This document shows positions 13,227 through 20,983 of a stretch of DNA of 20,983 bases, in pieces. The notes beneath the pieces were generated by a model. It searched no databases and had not been told where the DNA came from. It saw only the letters and a program-made list of their open reading frames with translations. The stretch lies in NCBI GenBank assembly GCA_038106575.1, contig JAYOED010000038.1, forward strand, positions 1 to 20,983, in the 5' to 3' direction. The DNA is from Ga0077527 sp038106575 (GTDB lineage Bacteria; Pseudomonadota; Gammaproteobacteria; Burkholderiales; SG8-41). Every line of letters starts with the position of its first letter. Position 1 is the first letter of the stretch. The translations under genes were made by a program, and so were the position numbers.

Positions 13227-15899
13227 ATGGATATGAATGACATCCAGCGTGATCTGGATCCCGAAGAGACCCGTGAATGGCTGGAAGCTCTGCAATCAGT
13301 GCTCGAGCGTGAAGGGCCGGGCAGGGCCAATTACCTGCTGGAACGACTGGTCAATGAAGCCCGTCGTGCGGGCGCCTATATCCCGTACAACGTCAATACG
13401 GCTTACATCAATACGATTCCGCCAGAGCGCGAGGAACGTTCTCCGGGCGATGCCGAAATCGAGCACAAGATCCGCTCGCTGGTGCGCTGGAATGCGATGG
13501 CGACCGTGATTCGCGCCAACAAGGAGTCGTCCGAACTGGGCGGACATATCGCCAGCTTCGCATCAGCGGCGACACTGTATGACGTCGGTTTCAACCATTT
13601 TTTCCGCGCCGCTAACGAAAAATTTCTCGGTGATTTGGTTTACATCCAGGGACATTCGGCTCCCGGAGTTTATGCGCGCGCTTTCCTCGAGGGACGCATC
13701 ACCGAAGATCAGCTGAGCAATTTTCGTCAGGAAGTCGACGGCAAGGGACTGTCCTCGTATCCGCATCCATGGCTGATGCCGGACTTCTGGCAGTTCCCGA
13801 CGGTATCGATGGGTCTGGGGCCGCTGATGGCCATCTATCAGGCGCGTTTCATGCGTTATCTGAAGGACCGCAGTCTAGTTGAACAGCAAGGCCGCAAGGT
13901 CTGGGCGTTCATGGGCGACGGCGAGATGGATGAACCAGAATCGCTGGGCGCAATTTCGCTGGCCGGAAGGGAAAAACTTGACAATCTCATTTTCGTCATC
14001 AACTGCAACCTGCAGCGTCTTGACGGTCCGGTGCGCGGCAACGGCAAGATCATCCAGGAGCTGGAGTCGGATTTCCGCGGATCGGGCTGGAACGTGATCA
14101 AGGTGATCTGGGGTTCGTACTGGGATCCGCTGTTGCTGAAGGACAAGACGGGGATTTTGCAGAAGCGCATGGAAGAGTGCGTCGATGGCGAGTATCAGGC
14201 GTTCAAATCGCACGACGGTGCTTTTGTACGCAAGCATTTCTTCGGCAAGTATCCGGAACTGGCGGCACTGGTGTCCAACATGTCTGATGACGATATCTGG
14301 CGGCTGAACCGCGGAGGCCACGATCCGCACAAGATGTATGCAGCCTATTCCGCGGCGATGAAGCATACGGGGCAGCCGACGGTCATCCTGGCGAAGACTG
14401 TAAAGGGTTACGGCATGGGCGAGGCGGGTGAAGGCCAGAACATCACCCACCAGCAGAAAAAAATGGGCACGGCATCGATACGCGCTTTCCGTGACCGCTT
14501 TGACGTACCGATACCCGATGACAAGCTGGAGGAAGTCCCGTTCTACCGTCCGCCTGAAGGCGCGCCGGAAATGCAGTATCTGCGGGATCGCATCAAGGCG
14601 CTGGGCGGTTCGCTGCCCAACCGCAAGCGCAAGGTCGAGTCGCTGGAGGTCCCCGCGCTGTCCGCTTTTGAAGCGCAGTTGAAAAGCAGCGAGGATCGTG
14701 AATTTTCAACCACGATGGCTTTTGTGCGGATACTGAACACCATCATTCGTGACAAGAAAATCGGCAAGCGGGTAGTGCCGATCGTTCCCGACGAATCGCG
14801 AACGTTTGGCATGGAGGGCATGTTCCGGCAACTGGGCATCTATTCGCACGTCGGGCAGCTATATACGCCGCAGGATGCCGATCAGCTGATGTTCTACAAG
14901 GAAAGCCAAGGCGGCCAGATTTTGCAGGAAGGCATTAATGAGGCGGGTGCGATGTCCTCCTGGATTGCTGCGGCAACGTCGTATGCCAACAACGGGCAGA
15001 TGATGATGCCTTTTTACATTTTTTACTCGATGTTCGGGTTCCAGCGCATTGGTGATCTGGCGTGGGCTGCCGGAGACCTGCGAGCCCGTGGTTTCCTGCT
15101 CGGCGGCACCGCAGGACGTACAACCCTGAACGGCGAAGGGCTGCAGCATGAGGACGGACACAGCCAAATCCTGGCATCAACCATCCCGAATTGCGTGACC
15201 TACGATCCCACCTTTGCCTACGAGCTGGCCGTCATCATCCAGGACGGTATGCGCCGAATGTATCAGGAACAGGAAGACGTGTTTTATTACATCACCGTGA
15301 TGAACGAGAACTACACGCACCCCGCAATGCCGGAAGGGGTGGAAAAGAACATACTCAAGGGCATGTACCTGCTTTCGGAAGGCAAGGCGAAAAAGAACCA
15401 GCTCAAGGTGCAACTGCTCGGCAGCGGCACCATCCTGCGGGAAGTCATCTTCGGCGCCGAATTACTGGAAAAGGATTTCGGCATTTCAGCTGACATCTGG
15501 AGCGTTACCAGTTTCAACGAATTGCGCCGTGATGGCCTGGATGTTCAGCGTTGGAACATGCTGCACCCGGATCTGGAGCCGCGGCAAAGCCACATTGAAC
15601 AATGTCTCAGGGACCGCGCCGGTCCAGTGGTGGCGGCAACCGACTACATGAAGCTGTTTGCGGATCAGGTGAGGGCGTTTCTGCCGACCCATAATTTCAT
15701 TACGCTGGGTACTGATGGTTTCGGACGGTCTGATACGCGCCGCAAGCTGCGCCAGTTTTTCGAGGTCGACCGCCACTACGTCGCCGTGGCAGCGATGAAG
15801 GCGTTGGCGGACCAGGAACTATTGCCGCGCAAGAAAGTGGCCGAAGCAGTGAAAAAATACGGCATTAATCCCGAGAAACCGAATCCGGCAACGGTGTAG
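13227..15899 (+). CDS. aceE: Pyruvate dehydrogenase E1 component (homodimeric type)
   Basis: AceE decarboxylates pyruvate with thiamine diphosphate and passes the acetyl group to the lipoyl domain of AceF. From the ATG at 13227 the protein has 890 residues, almost the length of the E. coli enzyme (887). The thiamine-diphosphate motif GDGEMDEPE starts at about 230, and the active-site His408 lies in GQNITHQQKKM, matching His407 of E. coli. The C-terminal part keeps long conserved runs such as DEARTFGMEG-like DESRTFGMEG and GRTTLNGEGLQHEDGHS. The frame is open back to a GTG at 13182, but AAAGG precedes 13227 and MDMNDIQRDLDPEETREW aligns with the known N-terminus. It heads an operon with aceF 13 bp downstream. 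Confidence 0.97.
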   Translation: MDMNDIQRDLDPEETREWLEALQSVLEREGPGRANYLLERLVNEARRAGAYIPYNVNTAYINTIPPEREERSPGDAEIEHKIRSLVRWNAMATVIRANKESSELGGHIASFASAATLYDVGFNHFFRAANEKFLGDLVYIQGHSAPGVYARAFLEGRITEDQLSNFRQEVDGKGLSSYPHPWLMPDFWQFPTVSMGLGPLMAIYQARFMRYLKDRSLVEQQGRKVWAFMGDGEMDEPESLGAISLAGREKLDNLIFVINCNLQRLDGPVRGNGKIIQELESDFRGSGWNVIKVIWGSYWDPLLLKDKTGILQKRMEECVDGEYQAFKSHDGAFVRKHFFGKYPELAALVSNMSDDDIWRLNRGGHDPHKMYAAYSAAMKHTGQPTVILAKTVKGYGMGEAGEGQNITHQQKKMGTASIRAFRDRFDVPIPDDKLEEVPFYRPPEGAPEMQYLRDRIKALGGSLPNRKRKVESLEVPALSAFEAQLKSSEDREFSTTMAFVRILNTIIRDKKIGKRVVPIVPDESRTFGMEGMFRQLGIYSHVGQLYTPQDADQLMFYKESQGGQILQEGINEAGAMSSWIAAATSYANNGQMMMPFYIFYSMFGFQRIGDLAWAAGDLRARGFLLGGTAGRTTLNGEGLQHEDGHSQILASTIPNCVTYDPTFAYELAVIIQDGMRRMYQEQEDVFYYITVMNENYTHPAMPEGVEKNILKGMYLLSEGKAKKNQLKVQLLGSGTILREVIFGAELLEKDFGISADIWSVTSFNELRRDGLDVQRWNMLHPDLEPRQSHIEQCLRDRAGPVVAATDYMKLFADQVRAFLPTHNFITLGTDGFGRSDTRRKLRQFFEVDRHYVAVAAMKALADQELLPRKKVAEAVKKYGINPEKPNPATV

Positions 15900-15912
15900 G
15901 CGGCGCAAGATC

Positions 15913-17217
15913 ATGGCAAACGCAATCGAAGTCAAAGTGCCGGATATCGGCGATTTCAAGGACATTCCGGTGATCGAGGTGCTGGTCAAGCCGGGGGATA
16001 CCGTCAAGTCCGAAGATCCGCTAGTGACACTTGAATCCGACAAGGCGACCATGGAAGTGCCTTCCCCGGCGGCGGGTACGGTTAAGGAGATCAAGCTTAA
16101 GGTTGGAGACAAGGTTTCAGCTGGGGTGCTAGTGCTAACGCTGGAATCCGGCGCAGCGGCTCCCGCGGAGCCAGCCAAGGTTGCGGCTGCACTTGCTTCC
16201 GCCCCGCAGGCACCCGCAGTGGCAGCAGCGAAAGCTCAGCCGGCCCCCGCGCCTGCAGCAAGACCCGCCCCGGCAGCACCGCCAGTTGCAGTGGATGAGG
16301 CCGGTTTCGGCAAGTCTCACGCCAGTCCGTCGGTGCGCCGTTTCGCGCGCGAACTTGGCGTTGACCTGTCACAGGTCAAAGGTACGGGTGCCAAAGACCG
16401 CATCCTTCTTGAAGACGTTCAAGGTTACGTCAAAGGCGAGTTGTCGCGCCCCCGCGGTGAAAGCGGCGGCGGACTCGGTTTTAACCTGCCGCCGATGCAG
16501 CCGGTCGATTTTGCGAAATTCGGAGCGGTCACCACGCAGCCGCTGCCCCGCATCAAGAAGCTATCGGGGAGATTCCTGCATCGCAACTGGGTCAGCATTC
16601 CGCATGTCACCCAGCACGACGAAGCGGACATTACCGAGCTCGAAGCGTTTCGGAAGGGACAGGCCGACGAGGCTAGTAAGAGCGGCATCAAGATCACCAT
16701 GCTCGGTTTTCTGATGAAGGCCTCAGTGGTAGCGCTGAAGCAGTTTCCGGAATTCAATGCCTCTCTTTCACCGGATGGAGAAAACCTAGTGCTCAAAAAC
16801 CATTTCCACATCGGCGTGGCCGTCGATACGCCGAATGGCTTGGTGGTGCCGGTGATCAGGGATGTGGACAAAAAAGGCCTGCTTGAAATCGCCAAGGATC
16901 TGCAGGAAATCAGCGCGCGCATGCGTGCCGGAAAGATTTCACCCATCGACCTCCAAGGCGGCTGTTTCTCTATTTCCAGTCTGGGAGGCATCGGCGGTAC
17001 TTTCTTTACCCCGATCATCAATGCGCCGGAAGTTGCCATACTCGGAGTCGGAAAATCGGTGATGAAACCGGTGTGGAACGGCAGGGAATTCGTGCCGCGC
17101 CTGATGTTGCCGCTGTCCTTGTCTTACGATCACCGGGTCATTGACGGTGCGCTGGGCGCGCGCTTCAGTTCTTTCCTGGCCACGGTGCTGTCCGATATCC
17201 GCAGGCTGGTGTTGTAG
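15913..17217 (+). CDS. aceF: Pyruvate dehydrogenase E2, dihydrolipoamide acetyltransferase
   Basis: AceF forms the core of the pyruvate dehydrogenase complex and transfers the acetyl group from lipoamide to CoA. Its 434 residues hold a single lipoyl domain (1-76) with the lipoylated Lys44 in ESDKATMEVPSP. An Ala/Pro-rich flexible linker (about 77-122) comes next, then the peripheral-subunit-binding domain (about 135-172, SPSVRRFARELGVDLSQVKG). The catalytic acetyltransferase domain ends in SYDHRVIDGA, with catalytic His407 and Asp411. Many relatives carry two or three lipoyl domains, so this is a short form. No lpd (E3) gene follows; nadD begins 56 bp later. E3 must come from elsewhere in the genome. 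Confidence 0.97.
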   Translation: MANAIEVKVPDIGDFKDIPVIEVLVKPGDTVKSEDPLVTLESDKATMEVPSPAAGTVKEIKLKVGDKVSAGVLVLTLESGAAAPAEPAKVAAALASAPQAPAVAAAKAQPAPAPAARPAPAAPPVAVDEAGFGKSHASPSVRRFARELGVDLSQVKGTGAKDRILLEDVQGYVKGELSRPRGESGGGLGFNLPPMQPVDFAKFGAVTTQPLPRIKKLSGRFLHRNWVSIPHVTQHDEADITELEAFRKGQADEASKSGIKITMLGFLMKASVVALKQFPEFNASLSPDGENLVLKNHFHIGVAVDTPNGLVVPVIRDVDKKGLLEIAKDLQEISARMRAGKISPIDLQGGCFSISSLGGIGGTFFTPIINAPEVAILGVGKSVMKPVWNGREFVPRLMLPLSLSYDHRVIDGALGARFSSFLATVLSDIRRLVL

Positions 17218-17273
17218 GTTGATGGAACACGGGGCGGCTTTCCACTGAATATCCCTCCACCATTCGTCCGTTA

Positions 17274-17930
17274 ATGTCCCCAATCGGCATTCTGGGAGGC
17301 ACCTTCGATCCCGTACATTTCGGGCATTTGCGTCTTGCGCAGGAAGTTGCGGATCAACTGCGCCTTACCGAAGTGCGCTTTATTCCCAGCGGCACGCCGC
17401 CGCATCGTGCGGCGCCGGTGGCCACTGCGGAGCATCGGCTGGAAATGGTGAAACTGGCGGTGGCTGGCAACGCGCTGTTTACCGTGGATGCACGTGAGGC
17501 GCGTAACGTCGCACCGGGATATACGGTAGATACCCTTACGGCATTGCGCGCGGAAGTGGGAACCGAGCAGTCATTGGTGCTGCTGCTGGGGGCGGACGCT
17601 TTTCTAGACCTTGCCACCTGGAGCCGCTGGCATCAACTGTTTTCACTTGTGCACATCGCCGTTGCTTTCCGACCAGGATTTCCCGTGGATACGTGGCAAT
17701 CGCGTATGCCTCGGCCGCTGGCCGCTGAATACGGCGCACGCCTGATGCACCAGCCATTCTCTGTTCACGTTGCGCCGACCGGAGGGATTGTCGTCGTTCC
17801 GATTGCGGCGCTGGATATCTCGGCAACCATGATTCGCGAGGCGACGCGTCATGGCCGCAACAGCCGCTATCTGTTGCCCGACAGGATTTATCAATATATA
17901 GAAGAACATGAGATATATACTGGACGCTAA
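17274..17930 (+). CDS. nadD: Nicotinate-nucleotide adenylyltransferase
   Basis: NadD adenylates nicotinate mononucleotide with ATP to give deamido-NAD, the penultimate step of NAD synthesis. The nucleotidyltransferase signature GGTFDPVHFGH is at residues 8-18, and the C-terminal ISATMIREATRHGRN segment matches the ISSTxIR motif with Ala for the second Ser. The 218-residue length is normal. The ATG at 17274 places the first strand directly at the N-terminus, although there is no good ribosome site. The stop overlaps the rsfS start by one base (TAATG), beginning a tightly packed gene chain. Confidence 0.95.
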   Translation: MSPIGILGGTFDPVHFGHLRLAQEVADQLRLTEVRFIPSGTPPHRAAPVATAEHRLEMVKLAVAGNALFTVDAREARNVAPGYTVDTLTALRAEVGTEQSLVLLLGADAFLDLATWSRWHQLFSLVHIAVAFRPGFPVDTWQSRMPRPLAAEYGARLMHQPFSVHVAPTGGIVVVPIAALDISATMIREATRHGRNSRYLLPDRIYQYIEEHEIYTGR

Positions 17931-18307
17931 TGGGGCCTGAAAAACTAGCCAAGATCGCAGTCGCCGCACTGGAAGATGTCAAAGGCCGCGACATTGTTGT
18001 GTTTAACGTACGGAAGGTGACTGCGCTGTTCGACAAGGTCGTCATTGTCAGTGGTGATTCCAACCGCCAGGTGCGTGCGCTGGCAAACAGCGTGTCCGAG
18101 CAGGTCAAGAAGGCCGGCGGGAAGGTCTACGGTAGTGAGGGTGGGCAGACCGGTGAATGGGTGCTGGTAGACCTTGGCGCTGTCGTCGTTCACGTTATGC
18201 AGCCGGCCATCCGCCAATACTACAACCTCGAGGAAATCTGGGGCGCACCGCAGCGTCCCCCTGCCCGCAGGACCTCCGCGCCTAAAGCACGTCGCGCATC
18301 CAAGTGA
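17930..18307 (+). CDS. rsfS: Ribosomal silencing factor RsfS
   Basis: RsfS binds ribosomal protein uL14 on the large subunit and blocks subunit joining when nutrients are scarce. The 125-residue protein has the typical fold markers: KGRDIVVFNV near residue 20, DKVVIVSGDSNRQVRALA near 38-55, and the late GEWVLVDLGAVVVHVMQPAIRQYYNLEEIWG. It is tightly placed between nadD (TAATG overlap) and rlmH (GTGA overlap), the common betaproteobacterial order. The basic C-terminal tail is somewhat longer than in the shortest relatives. Confidence 0.95.
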   Translation: MGPEKLAKIAVAALEDVKGRDIVVFNVRKVTALFDKVVIVSGDSNRQVRALANSVSEQVKKAGGKVYGSEGGQTGEWVLVDLGAVVVHVMQPAIRQYYNLEEIWGAPQRPPARRTSAPKARRASK

Positions 18308-18774
18308 AGCTGCTAGTGCTTGCCGTCGGGAATCGTATGCCCGCCTGGGTAACGGAAGGATTCGAAGACTATGCCAGGCGCATGCCCCGCGAAATGCCAC
18401 TGTCATTGCTGGAACTGAAACCGGCGACACGTGAAAAATCGGTTGATACCGCGCGCTGGGTGCAGCAGGAGGCCGAACGCATCCGCACGGCGCTCCCGCG
18501 TCAGGCATTAAAGGTGATTCTGGACGAGCATGGGCGCAGTTTTTCGACACGAAAGCTCGCTGAATACCTCGAGCACTGGCGCAACGAAGGACGCGATATC
18601 GCATTTGTCATCGGCGGCGCAGACGGGCTCTCCGCTGACGTGAAGTCAGAAGCGGATTTGCTGTGGGCGCTATCCCCGCTGACGCTACCGCACGGGCTCG
18701 TGCGGGTATTGCTGGCCGAACAGCTGTATCGCGCGTCGTCGATACTCGCCAACCATCCTTACCACCGCGAATGA
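18304..18774 (+). CDS. rlmH: 23S rRNA (pseudouridine-1915-N3) methyltransferase RlmH
   Basis: RlmH methylates pseudouridine 1915 in helix 69 of 23S rRNA, using S-adenosylmethionine, on the assembled 70S ribosome. The 156-residue length is exactly typical. The SPOUT-fold cofactor loop FVIGGADGLS and the C-terminal LPHGLVRVLLAEQLYRASSILANHPYHRE knot region are intact. The start is a GTG overlapping the rsfS stop (GTGA, 18304-18307), giving the expected MKLLVLAVGNRMP N-terminus. The stop overlaps the maf start in the same manner. Confidence 0.96.
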   Translation: MKLLVLAVGNRMPAWVTEGFEDYARRMPREMPLSLLELKPATREKSVDTARWVQQEAERIRTALPRQALKVILDEHGRSFSTRKLAEYLEHWRNEGRDIAFVIGGADGLSADVKSEADLLWALSPLTLPHGLVRVLLAEQLYRASSILANHPYHRE

Positions 18775-19388
18775 TTACGTCCGCCGTCATCTATCTGGCA
18801 TCACGAAGTCCTCGCCGCTGCGAGCTGCTGCGCCAGATCGGCATTTCATTCGATGTCGTTTTACTGCGCGATGCGAAACAGCGCGATGTGGATGTTGATG
18901 AGACGCCGCTTGCAGGGGAGGTTCCCAACGATTACGTGCTGCGGGTCTGCCGCGAGAAAGCCCGATCAGCCACGACGGTGATGCGGGCACGCCGCCTTGT
19001 CGAGCATCCGGTGCTGGCGGCGGATACGGCTGTTGTCTGTGATGACGCTATCCTCGGCAAACCGTCTGACACCCCGGATGCGGAACGCATGCTAACTCTG
19101 CTGGCGGGGCGCAGCCATCGCGTGCTGACTGCAGTTGCGGTGGCCTGGGAAGATTCGGTTGCAACGCGGGTGTCGGTTTCCACCGTATGGTTTCGCGACT
19201 TGAACAGGGACGAAATCCGCCGCTATATCGCCGCAGGGGAATCGGCTGACAAGGCCGGGGCCTATGCGGTTCAGGGGCGCGCAGCTTCTTTCATTACCCG
19301 GATCGACGGCAGCTATTCCGGTATCATGGGACTTCCCCTCGCAGAAACCTCAGAGCTGTTGCGTAACCACGGCATCGTCGTTCCATGA
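18771..19388 (+). CDS. maf: Maf-family nucleoside triphosphate pyrophosphatase
   Basis: Maf proteins hydrolyse non-canonical or pyrimidine nucleoside triphosphates such as dTTP and UTP to the monophosphate, cleaning the nucleotide pool. The 205-residue form starts at the ATG at 18771, which overlaps the rlmH stop (ATGA). The open frame continues 36 codons upstream, but that part lies inside rlmH and is not expected to be used. The family motifs are clear: ASRSPRRCELL near residue 10, VLAADTAVVCDDAILGKP near 82-99, and the late KAGAYAVQGRAASFITRIDGSYSGIMGLPL. This last segment and the genomic position suggest the YhdE-type dTTPase/UTPase, but subfamily assignment is inference. Confidence 0.93.
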   Translation: MITSAVIYLASRSPRRCELLRQIGISFDVVLLRDAKQRDVDVDETPLAGEVPNDYVLRVCREKARSATTVMRARRLVEHPVLAADTAVVCDDAILGKPSDTPDAERMLTLLAGRSHRVLTAVAVAWEDSVATRVSVSTVWFRDLNRDEIRRYIAAGESADKAGAYAVQGRAASFITRIDGSYSGIMGLPLAETSELLRNHGIVVP

Positions 19389-20839
19389 GCGAAGAAATCC
19401 TGATCAACGTGACGCCGCAGGAAACCCGCGTCGCCGTCATCGAACACGGCGTTACGCAGGAATTGCACGTCGAGAGGGCGTCTTCCTGCGGTTTCGTCGG
19501 CAATATTTACATGGGGAGCGTGGTCCGGGTGCTGCCCGGCATGCAATCCGCTTTTGTGGATATCGGCGGGGAACGTGCGGCCTTTCTGCATGCGGCTGAT
19601 ATCTGGGGCAACCGGACCAATGGCGAAACTGGCACGCCGATCGAAAAGCTGCTCAGCGAAGGCCAGAACCTGATCGTGCAGGTAATCAAAGATCCGATCG
19701 GTACAAAGGGTGCGCGGCTTTCAACACAGATAAGCATCGCTGGACGCCTGCTGGTTTATCTGCCACAGGAATCGCACATCGGAATTTCGCAGCGAATCGA
19801 AGATGAAGATGAGCGCGTGCATCTGCGCAGTAAACTTCAACAGTTGTTACCCAGGGATGAAAAAGGTGGATTCATCATCCGCACTATGGCAGAGGCTGCA
19901 TCCGACCGGGAACTGGTGCAGGACGTCGAATATCTGCGCAAACTGTGGCATGACATCCAGGAGCGGTCGCGTACTCTAGCGCCCCTAGCGTTACTCTATC
20001 AGGATCTGAATCTGAGCCTGCGCGTGCTGCGGGACTTTGCCCACGAGGATACCGGGAGCATCCATGTCGATTCGTGCGAGACCTTTCAGGTTATGCGTCA
20101 GTTCGCGGGGCAATTCGTGCCTACCGCATTGTCACGGCTGAATCATTACACGGGGGAGCGGCCGCTGTTCGATCTGTACAATGTAGAAGAAGACATCGAG
20201 CGTGCGCTTGCGCGCAGGGTGGACCTCAAGTCGGGCGGTTACCTGATCATCGATCAGACCGAAGCGTTGACCACGGTGGATGTGAATACCGGCGGTTTTA
20301 TCGGCGGACGTACATTCGATGAAACCATATTCAAGACTAATCTCGAGGCGGCCCAGGTGATCGCGCGCCAGTTGCGTCTGCGCAACCTGGGTGGCATCAT
20401 CATCATCGACTTTATTGACATGGATACTGAAGAGCATCGCAACGCGGTACTCAACGAATTTCGTAAGGCGCTGGCGCGTGACCGCACCCGCATGACTGTC
20501 AACGGATTCACCCAGCTCGGGCTGGTCGAGATGACTCGCAAGCGAACCCGCGAAAGCCTCGCCCACGTTTTGTGTGAGCCCTGTCTGGTTTGCGCAGGAC
20601 GAGGTGAACTGAAAACCGCGCAGACGGTGTGTTACGAGGTGCTGCGCGAACTGGTGCGCGAATCCCGCCAGTTTGAGGCCCGCGAGTTCCGCATACTTGC
20701 CTCCCAGCATGTCATCGACATGTTTCTCGACGAGGAGTCGCACAATCTGGCGATACTGTCGGACTTCATAGGCAAGCCGATTTCCCTGCAAGTCGAGTCG
20801 GCCTACAATCAGGAACAATTTGACATTGTGCTGATGTAA
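19385..20839 (+). CDS. rng: Ribonuclease G
   Basis: RNase G is an endonuclease related to RNase E that matures the 5' end of 16S rRNA and degrades some mRNAs. The 484 residues include an N-terminal S1 RNA-binding domain (about 38-120). The catalytic DNase-I-like region has its two metal-binding aspartates, Asp299 in TVDVNTGG and Asp342 in IIIIDFIDM, matching Asp303 and Asp346 of RNase E. Cys400 and Cys403 in CLVCAGRG form the zinc-link that ties subunits together. The long disordered scaffold tail of RNase E is absent, supporting RNase G. The start overlaps the maf stop (ATGA), so the whole nadD-to-rng chain is likely one transcript. Confidence 0.95.
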   Translation: MSEEILINVTPQETRVAVIEHGVTQELHVERASSCGFVGNIYMGSVVRVLPGMQSAFVDIGGERAAFLHAADIWGNRTNGETGTPIEKLLSEGQNLIVQVIKDPIGTKGARLSTQISIAGRLLVYLPQESHIGISQRIEDEDERVHLRSKLQQLLPRDEKGGFIIRTMAEAASDRELVQDVEYLRKLWHDIQERSRTLAPLALLYQDLNLSLRVLRDFAHEDTGSIHVDSCETFQVMRQFAGQFVPTALSRLNHYTGERPLFDLYNVEEDIERALARRVDLKSGGYLIIDQTEALTTVDVNTGGFIGGRTFDETIFKTNLEAAQVIARQLRLRNLGGIIIIDFIDMDTEEHRNAVLNEFRKALARDRTRMTVNGFTQLGLVEMTRKRTRESLAHVLCEPCLVCAGRGELKTAQTVCYEVLRELVRESRQFEAREFRILASQHVIDMFLDEESHNLAILSDFIGKPISLQVESAYNQEQFDIVLM

Positions 20840-20943
20840 CCCGGCATGCTCGCTTGCGCCGGACTCCGAGGCGCCAGATGGCACTGAACGCCACGACAGC
20901 GGGAAGTAGCTACGCACATGGCCGGCCCCGCGGCAGTGCCGGT

Positions 20944-20983
20944 TTATTCCGCAAGCGCCATAACGCGCTCCAGCAACCGTTTA
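20944..20983 (-). CDS. C-terminal fragment of an unidentified gene (partial)
   Basis: A minus-strand frame entering from beyond the window ends in a TAA at 20944-20946, with the last residues KRLLERVMALAE. The codons are GC-rich, like the rest of the window, and the gene would be convergent with rng. Only 12 residues are visible, so I cannot name the product, and the reading frame itself may be chance. The 104 bp between it and rng show only a weak 5-bp hairpin at 20922-20942. Confidence 0.3.
   Translation of the reverse strand, partial: KRLLERVMALAE

Noticed and set aside
18663..18770. Upstream extension of the maf frame
   Set aside because: It lies wholly within rlmH in another frame, and the ATG at 18771 gives the standard Maf N-terminus with an ATGA overlap.
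20922..20942. Hairpin CCGGC/GCCGG after rng as a terminator
   Set aside because: The stem is only 5 bp with an 11-base loop, and TTTATT is a weak T-run; not strong enough to list as a feature.

Overview
The window is about 21 kb of a GC-rich bacterial chromosome that looks betaproteobacterial. The best evidence is the unbroken nadD-rsfS-rlmH-maf-rng chain, the single-chain (homodimeric type) pyruvate dehydrogenase E1, a class I PHA synthase, ApaH, and a two-haem cytochrome c5-like protein. I cannot assign a genus from sequence alone. Coding density is high. No rRNA genes, CRISPR arrays, intact insertion sequences or phage genes were seen.

Layout. (1) 1-2462: a PlsC-type acyltransferase (+) converges, with a 26-bp tail overlap, on apaH (-). 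Upstream of apaH on the same strand lies a membrane-anchored dihaem cytochrome c with its own promoter and terminator. (2) 2565-5632: tRNA-Arg(CCG), then a phytoene-desaturase-like FAD oxidoreductase and an MFS transporter, closed by a small UUCG hairpin with a T-run. (3) 5708-10346 (all -): an apparent operon, in transcription order: a MerR-family regulator resembling LiuR; a hydroxychromene-carboxylate-isomerase-like thioredoxin-fold protein; a decayed macro-domain gene; a stand-alone TfoX C-terminal domain; a methylglutaconyl-CoA hydratase-like crotonase; HMG-CoA lyase; a DUF1289 protein; a DUF2889 protein; and a frameshifted ParB-like small gene in AT-richer DNA. (4) 10453-13068 (+): class I PHA synthase phaC followed by a classical two-glutamate enoyl-CoA hydratase. 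(5) 13227-17217 (+): aceE and aceF of pyruvate dehydrogenase, with no lpd adjacent. (6) 17274-20839 (+): nadD-rsfS-rlmH-maf-rng, joined by 1-4 bp overlaps after nadD. A fragment of a minus-strand gene ends the window.

How it fits together: regions 3 and 4 appear to form one regulatory unit around carbon flow through acetyl-CoA and acetoacetate. The hydratase and lyase carry out the last two steps of leucine breakdown (methylglutaconyl-CoA to HMG-CoA to acetoacetate plus acetyl-CoA). PHA synthase polymerises 3-hydroxyacyl-CoA made from the same pool. A shared 12-base string, TTACGTAAACGT, occurs on both sides of the liuR-like gene, once upstream of the catabolic genes and once in the liuR/phaC divergent intergenic region. 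This suggests a single MerR-type regulator controls both directions. I found no clear evidence of a wholly new system. The most interesting items are this operator pair, two small decaying genes, and the gene order.
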